Shown here one piece after another: positions 35,947 through 45,000 of a stretch of DNA of 64,000 bases. A model generated the notes under the pieces. The model did not search any database. It saw only the letters and a program-made list of their open reading frames with translations, and was not told the origin of the DNA. How positions within the stretch are numbered: the stretch's first letter is position 1; the number at the start of each line of letters is the position of its first letter. Both the position numbers and the translations under genes were made by a program. This DNA comes from Flemingiibacterium sp045586505. Lineage in GTDB: Bacteria; Bacillota; Clostridia; Oscillospirales; CAG-272. Location: NCBI GenBank assembly GCA_045586505.1, contig JAZNAL010000013.1, positions 50,208 through 114,207 on the forward strand, in the 5' to 3' direction.

Positions 35947-36520
35947 AAATATTGAGAAGAAGATTGCTGGTGACCGTATCCCCAAAATCGAAGAATTGGA
36001 GAAAGCATACGAATACACACTGCGTTTGCGGAGTCAATTGATTTCGGTGATATATGATATCAGGCAGTATGTTGACACCGATAATCCAAAGGAAAATATA
36101 TCGGCAAAAGCATGCGGATATCATGCTGACAAAAAGGCAGTAGTATTAACGATCAGAGAGCCATTGCCGGCGATCAAAGAATTTACGGCTTCGGTGGAGG
36201 AACACTGGATAGAGATGATACACGGTGCTATTGCAGAGGCAAGCAAAGACGGTCTCCCAAATTTCGAAAAGGCGTTTGTCATGATTGAAATCACAACCTC
36301 GAGGGGGACTGCTAATCATCAGGTGTGGGATACTTCGAACCGCGCTATCAACGTTATCATCAACAATCTCAAAGGCATATTCTTTAGAGATGATGATTTC
36401 GAGCATATGGCTTTCGGTATTGCCGCAAAGTGGGGCGAAAATGCCAAGACGGTTATTAAAATCTGTGAATTTGACGAACGATTCAAAGCAAATCTTGATA
36501 TCTTTTTCGAGGATCCATGA
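35918..36520 (+). CDS. Hypothetical mobile-element protein
   Basis: A 200-residue protein with a helical N-terminus (KTLKNIEKKIAGDRIPKIEE, LEKAYEYTLRLRSQLISVIY) and an alpha/beta C-terminal part. I recognise no motif. The start at 35918 has aaagggtgg upstream and overlaps the preceding gene, which fixes frame and start. Probably cargo of the serine-recombinase element. Confidence 0.6.
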   Translation: MNLNLMKTLKNIEKKIAGDRIPKIEELEKAYEYTLRLRSQLISVIYDIRQYVDTDNPKENISAKACGYHADKKAVVLTIREPLPAIKEFTASVEEHWIEMIHGAIAEASKDGLPNFEKAFVMIEITTSRGTANHQVWDTSNRAINVIINNLKGIFFRDDDFEHMAFGIAAKWGENAKTVIKICEFDERFKANLDIFFEDP

Positions 36521-36648
36521 TACTTCTGAAATTACCATGGAGAAAAGATATGTAAGTTTGGAAACACGATGTAAAATGCCATGTAAAACCCGCATTGGCT
36601 CTGATAGGCGAAACTGTATGGCTGTCAGACCGTATCAAATTCAGAGAG

Positions 36649-36692
36649 GTTCAGAGAGGGGATTTCGCGCGAGCGTAATCCTCTCTCTGAAC
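36649..36692. repeat. Long hairpin in the gap before the tyrosine recombinase
   Basis: Imperfect 16-bp stem (gttcagagag... / ...ctctctgaac). It follows a short direct repeat (attcagagaggttcagag). It may mark an old end of the serine-recombinase element; no gene is seen in 36521-36864. Confidence 0.45.
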
Positions 36693-36702
36693 AAGCGGAA
36701 AT

Positions 36703-36750
36703 AAGCCCAACCTGAACTTGCCTTTTTCGCAGGCTTTGGTTGGGCTTTTT
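36703..36750 (+). terminator. Terminator upstream of the tyrosine recombinase gene
   Basis: Ten-bp stem aagcccaacc / ggttgggctt followed by tttt; it isolates the recombinase from upstream transcription. Confidence 0.8.
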
Positions 36751-36764
36751 AAAAACAACAGGAC

Positions 36765-36805
36765 TTATGTAAATCATTGACGACTCATCCCTGCAAAAGT
36801 ATGAC
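36765..36805 (+). promoter_or_regulatory. Promoter of the tyrosine recombinase, sharing a 17-nt block with the invertible promoter
   Basis: TTGACG (36777-36782), 17 nt, TATGAC (36800-36805). The 17 nt at 36765-36781 (ttatgtaaatcattgac) recur exactly, in the opposite orientation, at 37798-37814, overlapping the -35 of the promoter inside the invertible segment. A shared regulator or a duplicated promoter is implied. Confidence 0.6.
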
Positions 36806-36864
36806 ATTGTTACGATGTGGTAAAATATATACACAGCATAATGAAACAGAGGAGTTGTCAAGTT

Positions 36865-37704
36865 ATGAAAAAAATCACTGATAAACTTATACAAAACTTT
36901 AAAAATCACCTTATTAATGAAGAGAAAAGCAGTGCTACTATTGAGAAATATATCCGAGATATTTCCGCTTTTCTGGGGTGGCTTCACGGAAGAACTGTTG
37001 ATAAAGCGACCGTTCTTGCATACAAAGCATATTTGGTAGAGCGTTACAAGCCGGCAAGCGTTAACTCGGTTATATCGTCCCTGAACAGTTTCTTTTCTTT
37101 TGGCGAATGGTACGATTGCAAGGTAAAATCTCTAAAAATACAAAAACAGATTTTTGCTTCAAAGGAAACCGAACTAACCAAGACAGAGTACGAGCGACTG
37201 CTTGACGCAGCAAGGTCAAAGAAAAACGAGCGGCTGTTTCTGCTGATGCAGACAATCTGCTCGACCGGAATCCGCGTGTCGGAGCTGCGTTTTATCGATA
37301 TAAACGCTGTAAACACAGGAGTTGCTAATATCAATTGCAAGGGCAAACTCCGTCAAGTGTTTTTGCCGAAAGTTCTTCGTAAGATGCTTACAAGGTATGC
37401 AAAAGAGCAAAATATAAAAAGCGGTCCCGTGTTCGTATCGCGAACAGGTAAACCGCTTGATAGATCGAATATTTGGTCTGATATGAAAAAACTCTGCGAA
37501 TCCGCAGGAGTATCAAAGGATAAGGTCTTTCCGCATAATCTTCGCCATCTTTTTGCACGCACTTACTATTCGCTCCAAAAAGATATTGTTCGTCTTGCAG
37601 ATATACTCGGACATTCAAGCGTGAATACCACAAGAATCTATACAATGGAGACAGGAGAGGTGCACAAGAAGCATATCGAGAAATTAGGGTTGCTCAAATG
37701 CTGA
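36865..37704 (+). CDS. Tyrosine recombinase (XerC/D-like), likely DNA invertase
   Basis: A 279-residue tyrosine recombinase. The N-terminal SAM-like core-binding domain (about 1-85: ATIEKYIRDISAFLGWLHGR) is followed by the catalytic domain with Arg in CSTGIRVSELRFID, Lys in NCKGKLRQVFLP, HNLRHLFART (H-x-x-R), GHSSVNTTRIYT (His and the Tyr nucleophile). The length suits XerC/D or an invertase rather than a phage integrase with an arm-binding domain. The stop codon is 4 bp from the left inverted repeat of the invertible segment, so the most likely job is flipping that segment. Start at 36865 is chosen by alignment with the domain and a ggag upstream. Confidence 0.9.
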   Translation: MKKITDKLIQNFKNHLINEEKSSATIEKYIRDISAFLGWLHGRTVDKATVLAYKAYLVERYKPASVNSVISSLNSFFSFGEWYDCKVKSLKIQKQIFASKETELTKTEYERLLDAARSKKNERLFLLMQTICSTGIRVSELRFIDINAVNTGVANINCKGKLRQVFLPKVLRKMLTRYAKEQNIKSGPVFVSRTGKPLDRSNIWSDMKKLCESAGVSKDKVFPHNLRHLFARTYYSLQKDIVRLADILGHSSVNTTRIYTMETGEVHKKHIEKLGLLKC

Positions 37705-37708
37705 AATA

Positions 37709-37730
37709 ACATAATCACTATTATGTGGTA
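37709..37730 (+). repeat. Left inverted repeat of the invertible segment
   Basis: Twenty-two bp, starting acataatcac and ending attatgtggta. It carries an internal dyad (acataat, 4 nt, attatgt), the layout expected for a tyrosine-recombinase core site. Confidence 0.9.
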
Positions 37731-37773
37731 AAAGTATTTGATATGGAATAATCCACCCCAATTACACCCATTT

Positions 37774-37802
37774 ATTATATCATAAATCGGGGTATAAGTC
37801 AA
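37774..37802 (-). promoter_or_regulatory. Promoter inside the invertible segment
   Basis: Minus strand TTGACT (37797-37802), 17 nt, TATAAT (37774-37779). It is near-consensus for sigma-A and currently points away from the surface genes. Confidence 0.85.
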
Positions 37803-37853
37803 TGATTTACATAAAAAATATAAATACTTTTTGAATTTAGGCATAACAAAGCC

Positions 37854-37890
37854 GACCAATGTAATTTTTGTTTTTTGCATTGGTCTTTTT
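37854..37890 (+). terminator. Terminator inside the invertible segment
   Basis: Eight-bp stem gaccaatg / cattggtc followed by ttttt on the plus strand. In the present orientation it stops transcription before the surface operon. Confidence 0.8.
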
Positions 37891-37953
37891 GTGCTGCAAT
37901 GATTACTATGAGTTTAATTTTTTAGAATGGCGTGAATTTACATGAGTTTTTTC

Positions 37954-37975
37954 TACCACATAATAGTGATTATGT
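37954..37975 (-). repeat. Right inverted repeat of the invertible segment
   Basis: Exact reverse complement of 37709-37730 over all 22 bp; matching stops at both outer edges. Confidence 0.9.
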
Positions 37976-37993
37976 CATAGAGAGGATGAGTAT

Positions 37994-38545
37994 ATGAGCA
38001 AGGACGAATATATGATGATACGGGAAGAAATGATGTTTAACCAAAAACGTCAGGACAGTATTACGCAGTTTACATATACGACTGCAGTTGCGATATGGGC
38101 GGCTGCACTAACCGTAAACAATGCGTGGATTGTTTACTCATCATTGTTTGTAACATTACTAATGGCATTAAGAATATCTGATTGCAGGAGAGCAATTTCT
38201 TTTTTAGCCGGGTATATGAAAGTAATGTTAGAACCAAATATTGAATTTGAGTGGGAAACAATGAGTTGTAAGTACTATGAAACACATAGGAGAACCGCAA
38301 TGGAATGGCTCTTATATGTGGGCTCAAAGTTTGATTTTGCAATTCTTAGTATCGTAAGTTCAATATTGTTTTGGGGACTTAGAGATTGGACTTTTATAGT
38401 GCATGACTCTTTGATTTTGGCTTATGTGGTTTTAATTGTTCAAATTTTTATTGTAGCATTTGAAATTCTTCTTTATTTCAAATATTCAAGTGTTGCATCA
38501 ATGAAAAATAAATTTATTAGCAATTGGGAGGTTGTATTGAAATGA
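37994..38545 (+). CDS. Hypothetical multi-pass membrane protein, first gene of the phase-variable operon
   Basis: A 183-residue protein with four likely transmembrane segments: about 26-42 (FTYTTAVAIWAAALTVN), 46-62, 112-128 (FDFAILSIVSSILFWGL) and 138-160 (LILAYVVLIVQIFIVAFEIL). The central loop holds the recognisable but unnamed pattern YMKVMLEPNIEFEWETMS. No catalytic motif is seen. Its ribosome binding site (agagagg) starts just outside the right inverted repeat. The stop overlaps the start of the next gene, so the two are translationally coupled. A link to export or anchoring of the surface proteins is only a guess. Confidence 0.75.
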   Translation: MSKDEYMMIREEMMFNQKRQDSITQFTYTTAVAIWAAALTVNNAWIVYSSLFVTLLMALRISDCRRAISFLAGYMKVMLEPNIEFEWETMSCKYYETHRRTAMEWLLYVGSKFDFAILSIVSSILFWGLRDWTFIVHDSLILAYVVLIVQIFIVAFEILLYFKYSSVASMKNKFISNWEVVLK

Positions 38546-41500
38546 TGAAAAAAGATTTAATAATCCAAAAGACAGCACCTTGTAAAGCAGGTAAGAGAGT
38601 ATTATCTGCGATTATGGCATTGGCAATGCTATGCACAATGATGTGCGGAATAACCGTTCCTGTAACGGCAACAAGCTATGAATTACTCAATCCTATTACG
38701 GGAACTGTACAAGGTGCTGGTTATGACGAAACCGCGGGACATTACGGCATCGATTTGTATCCGTACAATTACGGTGATCCAGTATATGCAGTTGCATCGG
38801 GAACAATTATGTATTCTTGTCCGAGAAATCACACGAAAGAATATCAATCCGGTGACGATTGCTGTACCGTAAAGATTATTCTTGACGAACCGATTACATA
38901 CAACGGCACAACATATGTGTGTGCATTCTATACACATATGTCCGCGCTTGTATATGACATTTACTGCGGTTACAAGGCAGCATGTGTAGAGGAATATAAC
39001 GCAGGGTTGCGTACAGATGCACTTCCTACCGAATCCGTTCACGTAGAAGCAGGCGACCTTATTGGATATGTCGGAAAAGGCAACGGTGCGACACATCTTC
39101 ATTTTTCCTTTGAAGCATCCGAGGCCGATGGATACGCTATGATGCCGAATAGTGAGTATTATGACGTATTCGAGTGGTGCTATAATGATAGTATTACTGC
39201 TGGCGGCACGACAAGTGTATCGAACAATGTTGCTTCTGCATACTCAACGGGTATGACATTGACTCAGCTTCAAGCCAAATTCCCAGAGGGGAAATATTGG
39301 AATGGAGGAAATGCTGATGGTTATACTTCCTATGCATGTACATGTCATGGTCAAGGAATATGTATTGCAGGAACGTCTCCATGCACTTGTAATCACTTTC
39401 AAGGTGGTACGCAATGCAATGGATTCGCAAGGAAATTAGCGTATGATGCTTATGGTTCGCATTTGAGCACCTGGCAAACAACATCATCATCTAGTTACGT
39501 GGATTCGCTCAAACCGGGAGATGTAGTATATAACGATTCGCCACACTGGTTTATGGTTATTTCGGTTAGCTCGGATTCGGTTACTGTAGGTGAATGCAAC
39601 TGGGGAAGCAGATGTGTAATTAAATGGAGTAGAACAGTAAAAAAATCAACGATAAAAGGGTATGATGGATTAAATATTTTTATTGCTCCTTATTCATTGA
39701 CTAGTGGTTCTTCAACAAGTGTTCATACACATACATATTCCATAACTGAATATGAAGCAGCACATCCTCATAAGGCATATATTAAGTGCTCCTGTGGGGA
39801 GTTTGGTGGCTATACAGGAGCAACAAAGTATGTGTCTAGTTGTTCATCTTGTAGCGATACTTGCACTTGCTCCTCAAGTTACGCAGGAACATATACATGC
39901 ATTACTACCAATTATCCTCTGACAATTCGTTCAGGACATGGAACAAGCTATGATGCAATTGGATCTATTCCTTCAGGTGCGTCAGTTACCGTTACAAGAG
40001 CTAACGGAAGTTGGGCTCACGTTACATATAATGGTGTAAGTGGATATGCTTCAATGGAATATTTGGCAAAGCCATATTCTACTTCAAGTGCATATCCTGT
40101 ACCTTTTAAATGTTATACACTTTCTGATGACAATCATGCAGCAGACGCATTTGATGCTCCAAATGGTAATCATATTGGATATATTTACGGAACGGATTAT
40201 TGTACTGTAAAGGAGATATACTCAAACGGTTGGTGCTTGGTAAACGTACCGTGGGATAGCGGAACTAAGGATGTGTATACATATACGGGAAACTTTTTTA
40301 ATACCTCTTTTACTCCTGTTATAGATGTTGTAGAATCATCGGGAAACACCTATATACGATACAATACATCAACTAGATTGGGAAATGTTGATGCTGGTGA
40401 TAAAGTAACAATTGTAGATAGGTATGGGGTTCAAGTTCAGGCGATATATCCACACACCGATGGAACGTATCGCTGTGCTTGGATAAACGCATATCATTTT
40501 GATCATACGCATACTCCAGGTGCTGCAGCGACTTGTACATCTCCACAAGTGTGTACAACTTGTGATGCGATAATCGCTGGTGTTACAAGCCACACACCCG
40601 GTGCTGCTGCAACCTGTACTTCTAACCAAACTTGCACAGTTTGCGGAGTGATTTTGAATACGCAGACTGCACATACCCCCGGTGCTGCAGCCACTTGTAC
40701 GACTGTTCAAAAGTGTACGGTTTGTGGAATTATACTTGCAGGAACTATAGAACATAGTTACACTGCTGGCGACTACACTGATCCTACCCATCCGCATACT
40801 ATTTACAATACTTGTGATTGTGGAGCAATGTCTGATTCGGGCTATTATGCGAAAGTTTTAAGTTGCACTGAATGTTATCCTACCCCTACAATATCGGGTA
40901 TCACATACAGCCCGTCAACCGTAAAGGTGGGTGATACAGTAACATTTACTTTGAATGCTACCGGAGGTACAGAACACTGTATTTGTATCGGCGATGGAAC
41001 CGATGAAATATTCAAGTCGCTGACAAGCTCTTGTACATATCAATTCACAAAAGCCGGTACCTATTACATTTACGGATGGGTAAGAAACGCAAGCGGAACA
41101 AAATATCCCGATACTGTTACCCTTGTTGTTGAAGATAATATTGTATCCGTAAACAGTGTATCTCTGAATAAGACAAGTGCAACCATTGATGTAGGCGATA
41201 CACTGAACCTGACAGCGACTGTAGCCCCTTCAAATGCAACGAATAAGAATATTACTTGGAATTCCTCTAACACGAGCATCGCTTCTGTTTCAAACGGTGT
41301 TGTTACAGCAAAGTCGGCAGGAACTACAACGATAACCGCAACAACAGTGGATGCTTCAAAGACTGCTACCTGCATAGTCATCGTATCTGCACCGGAAGAA
41401 CCGATAAATCCAAATGCCGCAGCAATAGTAGTAAATGATATTACTACAAGAGCAGGCGAAACATTTGATGTAACAGTAGATGTAGCAAATAATCCCGGTA

Positions 41501-42027
41501 TGTGCTTCCTTCAGGTAACTCTTGAATATGATGAATCGGTGTTAACGCTGAAAGGTGCCTCCAATGGTTCTGTACTCTCAACTTTTGAAAATGGCGTAAA
41601 CTTGCAATGGAGTGCAGATGCAGATACCTCAAAAAACGGCACTCTTGTTACTTTGACATTTGAAGTGAATGAAGATGCAGAGGCAGGAGAATACACGGTA
41701 AACACAATTTTCCGTGAAGCGTACGATTCGGATCTGAATGATGTTGTCTTTACTGTCGCAGCCGGAACGATTACTGTCGCAGACTTTATCTACGGTGATG
41801 CTAACGGTGATGGTGAAGTAACTGGAAAGGATGCAGTGCTGCTTCGTAAATACATGGTGAATTACAATTACGATACAGGGACATCTTCTGTTGCGGTTTC
41901 CCCCGGAGCGGATGCCAATGGCGACGGTGAAGTAACTGGAAAGGACGCAGTACTGCTTCGCAAATACATGGTGAACTATAACTATGATACCGGAACATCA
42001 TCAGTCGTTCTCGGTCCACAGCAGTAA
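38542..42027 (+). CDS. Secreted peptidoglycan hydrolase with cohesin and dockerin modules
   Basis: A 1,161-residue exported modular protein. After a signal peptide (about 18-45, VLSAIMALAMLCTMMCGITV) come: an M23/LytM endopeptidase domain (about 66-195) with GHYGIDLY and HLHFSF metal ligands; a CHAP/NlpC-like domain (about 236-383) with Cys in GGTQCNGFARKLAYDAYG and His in SPHWFMVISV; an SH3b domain (about 453-508); three Cys-rich HTPGAAATC repeats (about 655-735); a Big_2 Ig-like domain (about 866-950); a cohesin (about 958-1078); and a type I dockerin with two near-identical repeats (DANGDGEVTGKDAVLLRKYM) to the end. It can cut peptidoglycan and both offer and use a cohesin-dockerin contact. 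Start 38542 or 38545; overlaps the upstream stop. Many tandem 3' repeats could recombine. Confidence 0.88.
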   Translation: MMKKDLIIQKTAPCKAGKRVLSAIMALAMLCTMMCGITVPVTATSYELLNPITGTVQGAGYDETAGHYGIDLYPYNYGDPVYAVASGTIMYSCPRNHTKEYQSGDDCCTVKIILDEPITYNGTTYVCAFYTHMSALVYDIYCGYKAACVEEYNAGLRTDALPTESVHVEAGDLIGYVGKGNGATHLHFSFEASEADGYAMMPNSEYYDVFEWCYNDSITAGGTTSVSNNVASAYSTGMTLTQLQAKFPEGKYWNGGNADGYTSYACTCHGQGICIAGTSPCTCNHFQGGTQCNGFARKLAYDAYGSHLSTWQTTSSSSYVDSLKPGDVVYNDSPHWFMVISVSSDSVTVGECNWGSRCVIKWSRTVKKSTIKGYDGLNIFIAPYSLTSGSSTSVHTHTYSITEYEAAHPHKAYIKCSCGEFGGYTGATKYVSSCSSCSDTCTCSSSYAGTYTCITTNYPLTIRSGHGTSYDAIGSIPSGASVTVTRANGSWAHVTYNGVSGYASMEYLAKPYSTSSAYPVPFKCYTLSDDNHAADAFDAPNGNHIGYIYGTDYCTVKEIYSNGWCLVNVPWDSGTKDVYTYTGNFFNTSFTPVIDVVESSGNTYIRYNTSTRLGNVDAGDKVTIVDRYGVQVQAIYPHTDGTYRCAWINAYHFDHTHTPGAAATCTSPQVCTTCDAIIAGVTSHTPGAAATCTSNQTCTVCGVILNTQTAHTPGAAATCTTVQKCTVCGIILAGTIEHSYTAGDYTDPTHPHTIYNTCDCGAMSDSGYYAKVLSCTECYPTPTISGITYSPSTVKVGDTVTFTLNATGGTEHCICIGDGTDEIFKSLTSSCTYQFTKAGTYYIYGWVRNASGTKYPDTVTLVVEDNIVSVNSVSLNKTSATIDVGDTLNLTATVAPSNATNKNITWNSSNTSIASVSNGVVTAKSAGTTTITATTVDASKTATCIVIVSAPEEPINPNAAAIVVNDITTRAGETFDVTVDVANNPGMCFLQVTLEYDESVLTLKGASNGSVLSTFENGVNLQWSADADTSKNGTLVTLTFEVNEDAEAGEYTVNTIFREAYDSDLNDVVFTVAAGTITVADFIYGDANGDGEVTGKDAVLLRKYMVNYNYDTGTSSVAVSPGADANGDGEVTGKDAVLLRKYMVNYNYDTGTSSVVLGPQQ

Positions 42028-42069
42028 TTCACATTTGGTTTAATAAAATACGAAAGAGGAAATATTACG

Positions 42070-45000
42070 ATGAAAAGATTTTGGTCATCAGTTTTGATCT
42101 TTTTGATGGTGTTTAGCACCATTGTTATACCAGTAGAAGTAAGTGCGGCAGATGCACTTATGATAAGTGCCGACACACAATCTGCAGAAGCTGGAGAAAC
42201 TGTCACAATTACACTGTCAGCTTCAAACAATCCTGGTCTGTCATTTTTGCAAGTGACGCTCCAGTATGACACATCTGTATTAACTCTCGAAAGTGCCACA
42301 AATGGAAACGTATTTTCTACCTTTGAAAAAGGCGTAAATCTTCAATGGAGTTCGGACGAAGATTCTACAAATAACGGAACACTCGCAACATTAAAATTTA
42401 AAGTTACTGAAAATGCGGCTGTGGGGAGTTATGCCGTAAATGCAATCTTTCGCGAAGCATACGATTCGGATATCAATGATGTTGCCGTAGTCGTTAATCC
42501 TGGTGCGGTAATCGTTACATCTGAACTTGTAGGCAAACAAACTGTAGCCGTTACCGCTCCTGTTAAAGGTGCAGTTCCGCAGGCTACAATCGCCGCTGGA
42601 AGCGGATACACAGGAACAATCGCTTGGGAAGGAAATCCCACAAAGTTTGCAGCGGATACTGTTTATGTCGCAAACATTACACTCACCGCGGCAGATTGGT
42701 ACGTTTTTGCTCCAACCGCAACCGGTAGTGTCAGCGGCGCAACTGTTACGAATAACTCTGTTTCAAGTGACGGAAGCACTCTGACATTCAAGGCAACATT
42801 CCCGAATACCGCAGGTAAAGATACTCCTGCTTGTACCGCACCTGCGAATGTAACAGCAACCTATGGTCAGAAGCTCTCCGATATTACACTTACCAATCCC
42901 GCAGGTAATACCACAGGCACTTGGACTTGGGCAGCTCCTACGACCTCTGTCGGAAATGTCGGAACAAAGACCTTCAAGGCAACATTTACACCAACTAATA
43001 CAAACGATTATGTAGCTGTTGAGAATATCGATGTATCCGTTACGGTAAAGCCCAAGCCAATTACCGTTACTGTCGATAACATTGCCGATCAGCAGTATAC
43101 CGGTAGTCAGATCAAGCCTACAGTTACAGTAAAGGGCGATGGCAAGACTCTCGTTCTTAACACTGATTACACTGTCGAGTACGGCACAAACAAAAACGTT
43201 GGTGCAACTGGCGGTTCTGTAACCGTTAAAGCAAAATCCGGCAGTAACTATACTTTCAGCAACACCACAGAGAACTTCAATATTGTTGCCCAAGCAGGTC
43301 AGGTTACAATCAGTGGAAATCTTAATGTAACTTATCCTAACACTGTTCCCAACGCAACGATTGATAAGCATGGCAGTGACGGCAGCGTAACCGTATACTA
43401 CTACACCAACGAAGCCTGCACCAGCGGTAGGACAACTACCAAGCCTACCAATACAGGCAACTATTGGGCAAAAGCTGAAATGGCAGCCGGAACTAACTAT
43501 GGCTCTGCTGTAAGTAATGTCCTCGCATTTACTATTTCCCGTGCAAGCATAACACCTAGTGTTTCTATTGCAAATTGGACTTATCTCGGCAACGCAAGTA
43601 CTCCATCCGTTACAGGCAACACCGGCAACGGCACTGTAACCTATCAGTACAAGGCTAAGGACGCTAACGATAATACATACACTGCAACGGTTCCCACTAA
43701 AGCAGGTGATTACACCATTAAGGCTACTGTGGCACAGAGCTCGAACTATAACGGTGCAACTGCAACAGCAGATTTCAAGATCAACCCCAAGAATATCTCC
43801 GAGGTGACGATTGACGCAATTGCTGATCAGACCTATACCGGCAATGCAATCACTCCCAAGCCTTCTGTTAAGGATGGCATCACTCCGCTCGTTCTCGACA
43901 CTGATTTTACATACAGTTATGAGAATAATACCAATGTAAGTACTACCGCAACCGTTAAGGTAGTCGGTAAAGGTAACTACACCGGCACTGCAAGCAAAAC
44001 CTTTACTATCATTCGCAAAGATCTTTCCATTACAGTAAGCATAACAGGATGGACTGTTGGCGGTACACCTAACGCTCCTGCTGTTACAGGTAATCTCGGC
44101 AACGGTGCTGTAACTTATCAGTACAAGGTTAAGGGTGCAGCAGATAGCACATATTCTGCTACAGTTCCGACAGCTGTAGGCAACTACACAGTAAAGGCGA
44201 CCGTAGCACAGACTGCAAATTATAACGGCGCTACCGCAACAACCGATTTTGCTATCAGCACAAAATCGGCACAGAACATTACCGCTGACAATGTAACAGT
44301 TACCTACGGCGACTCCGGAAAGAAAGTTTCCGGTACAACCAACGGTAACGGAACAATCAGCTATGCTGTAAAGAGCGGTTCCGATGTTGTAGAGGTCAAC
44401 AGCACGACCGGTGCACTGACCATCAAGAAGGTTGGTACGGCTACTATCACTGTTACTGCATCTGAAACAACTTCTCATGCAGCAGCTACAAAGGACATTA
44501 CCGTAACCGTCAACCCCAAGAAGATTACCGCACCTGCGGCTGACACCACTGTTTATACCTATAACGGAAGCGAACAGACCTACAAGATCACAGCAAATGA
44601 TGCTTATACCGTAACAGGTAACAAGCAGACTGCGGCTAATGAAACAGGTTACACTGTAACCGTAGCTCTCAAAGATAAGGTGAACTATCAGTGGAGTGAT
44701 GGTTCCACTGAAGATCAGACATACACCTTCATCATAAAGAAGGCAAGTGTTACTGCACCGGCAGCTAACAATACGACTTTCGCATATACCGGAAAAGAGC
44801 AGACCTACTCTCTTACTGCAAATGATGCTTATACCATCACCGGGAACAAGCAGACTGCGGCTAACGAAACCGGCTACACCGTAACAGTGGCTCTTAAGGA
44901 TAAGGTAAACCGTCAGTGGAGCGATGGCACTACCGATGACAAAACCTACACCTTCATTATTAAGAAAGCAACTATTACAATTACCGCAAAGAACAAGAGT

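Larger units (their letters stand above)
37709..37975. other. Predicted invertible promoter segment (phase switch), shown in OFF orientation
   Basis: A 267-bp segment bounded by perfect 22-bp inverted repeats. Inside are a consensus promoter on the minus strand (37774-37802) and a plus-strand terminator (37854-37890). As assembled, the promoter fires back toward the recombinase and the terminator blocks plus-strand read-through into the surface operon. After inversion the promoter would map to 37882-37910 on the plus strand, about 80 nt before the first downstream start codon. Confidence 0.8.

Noticed and set aside
36817..36864. Longer N-terminus for the tyrosine recombinase
   Set aside because: The 16 extra residues overlap likely promoter/leader sequence, and the SAM-like domain begins naturally at 36865.
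40503..40760. CRISPR-like array
   Set aside because: The repeats are in-frame protein repeats (HTPGAAATC) within the hydrolase gene; spacing and coding frame argue against CRISPR. No CRISPR array was seen anywhere in the window.
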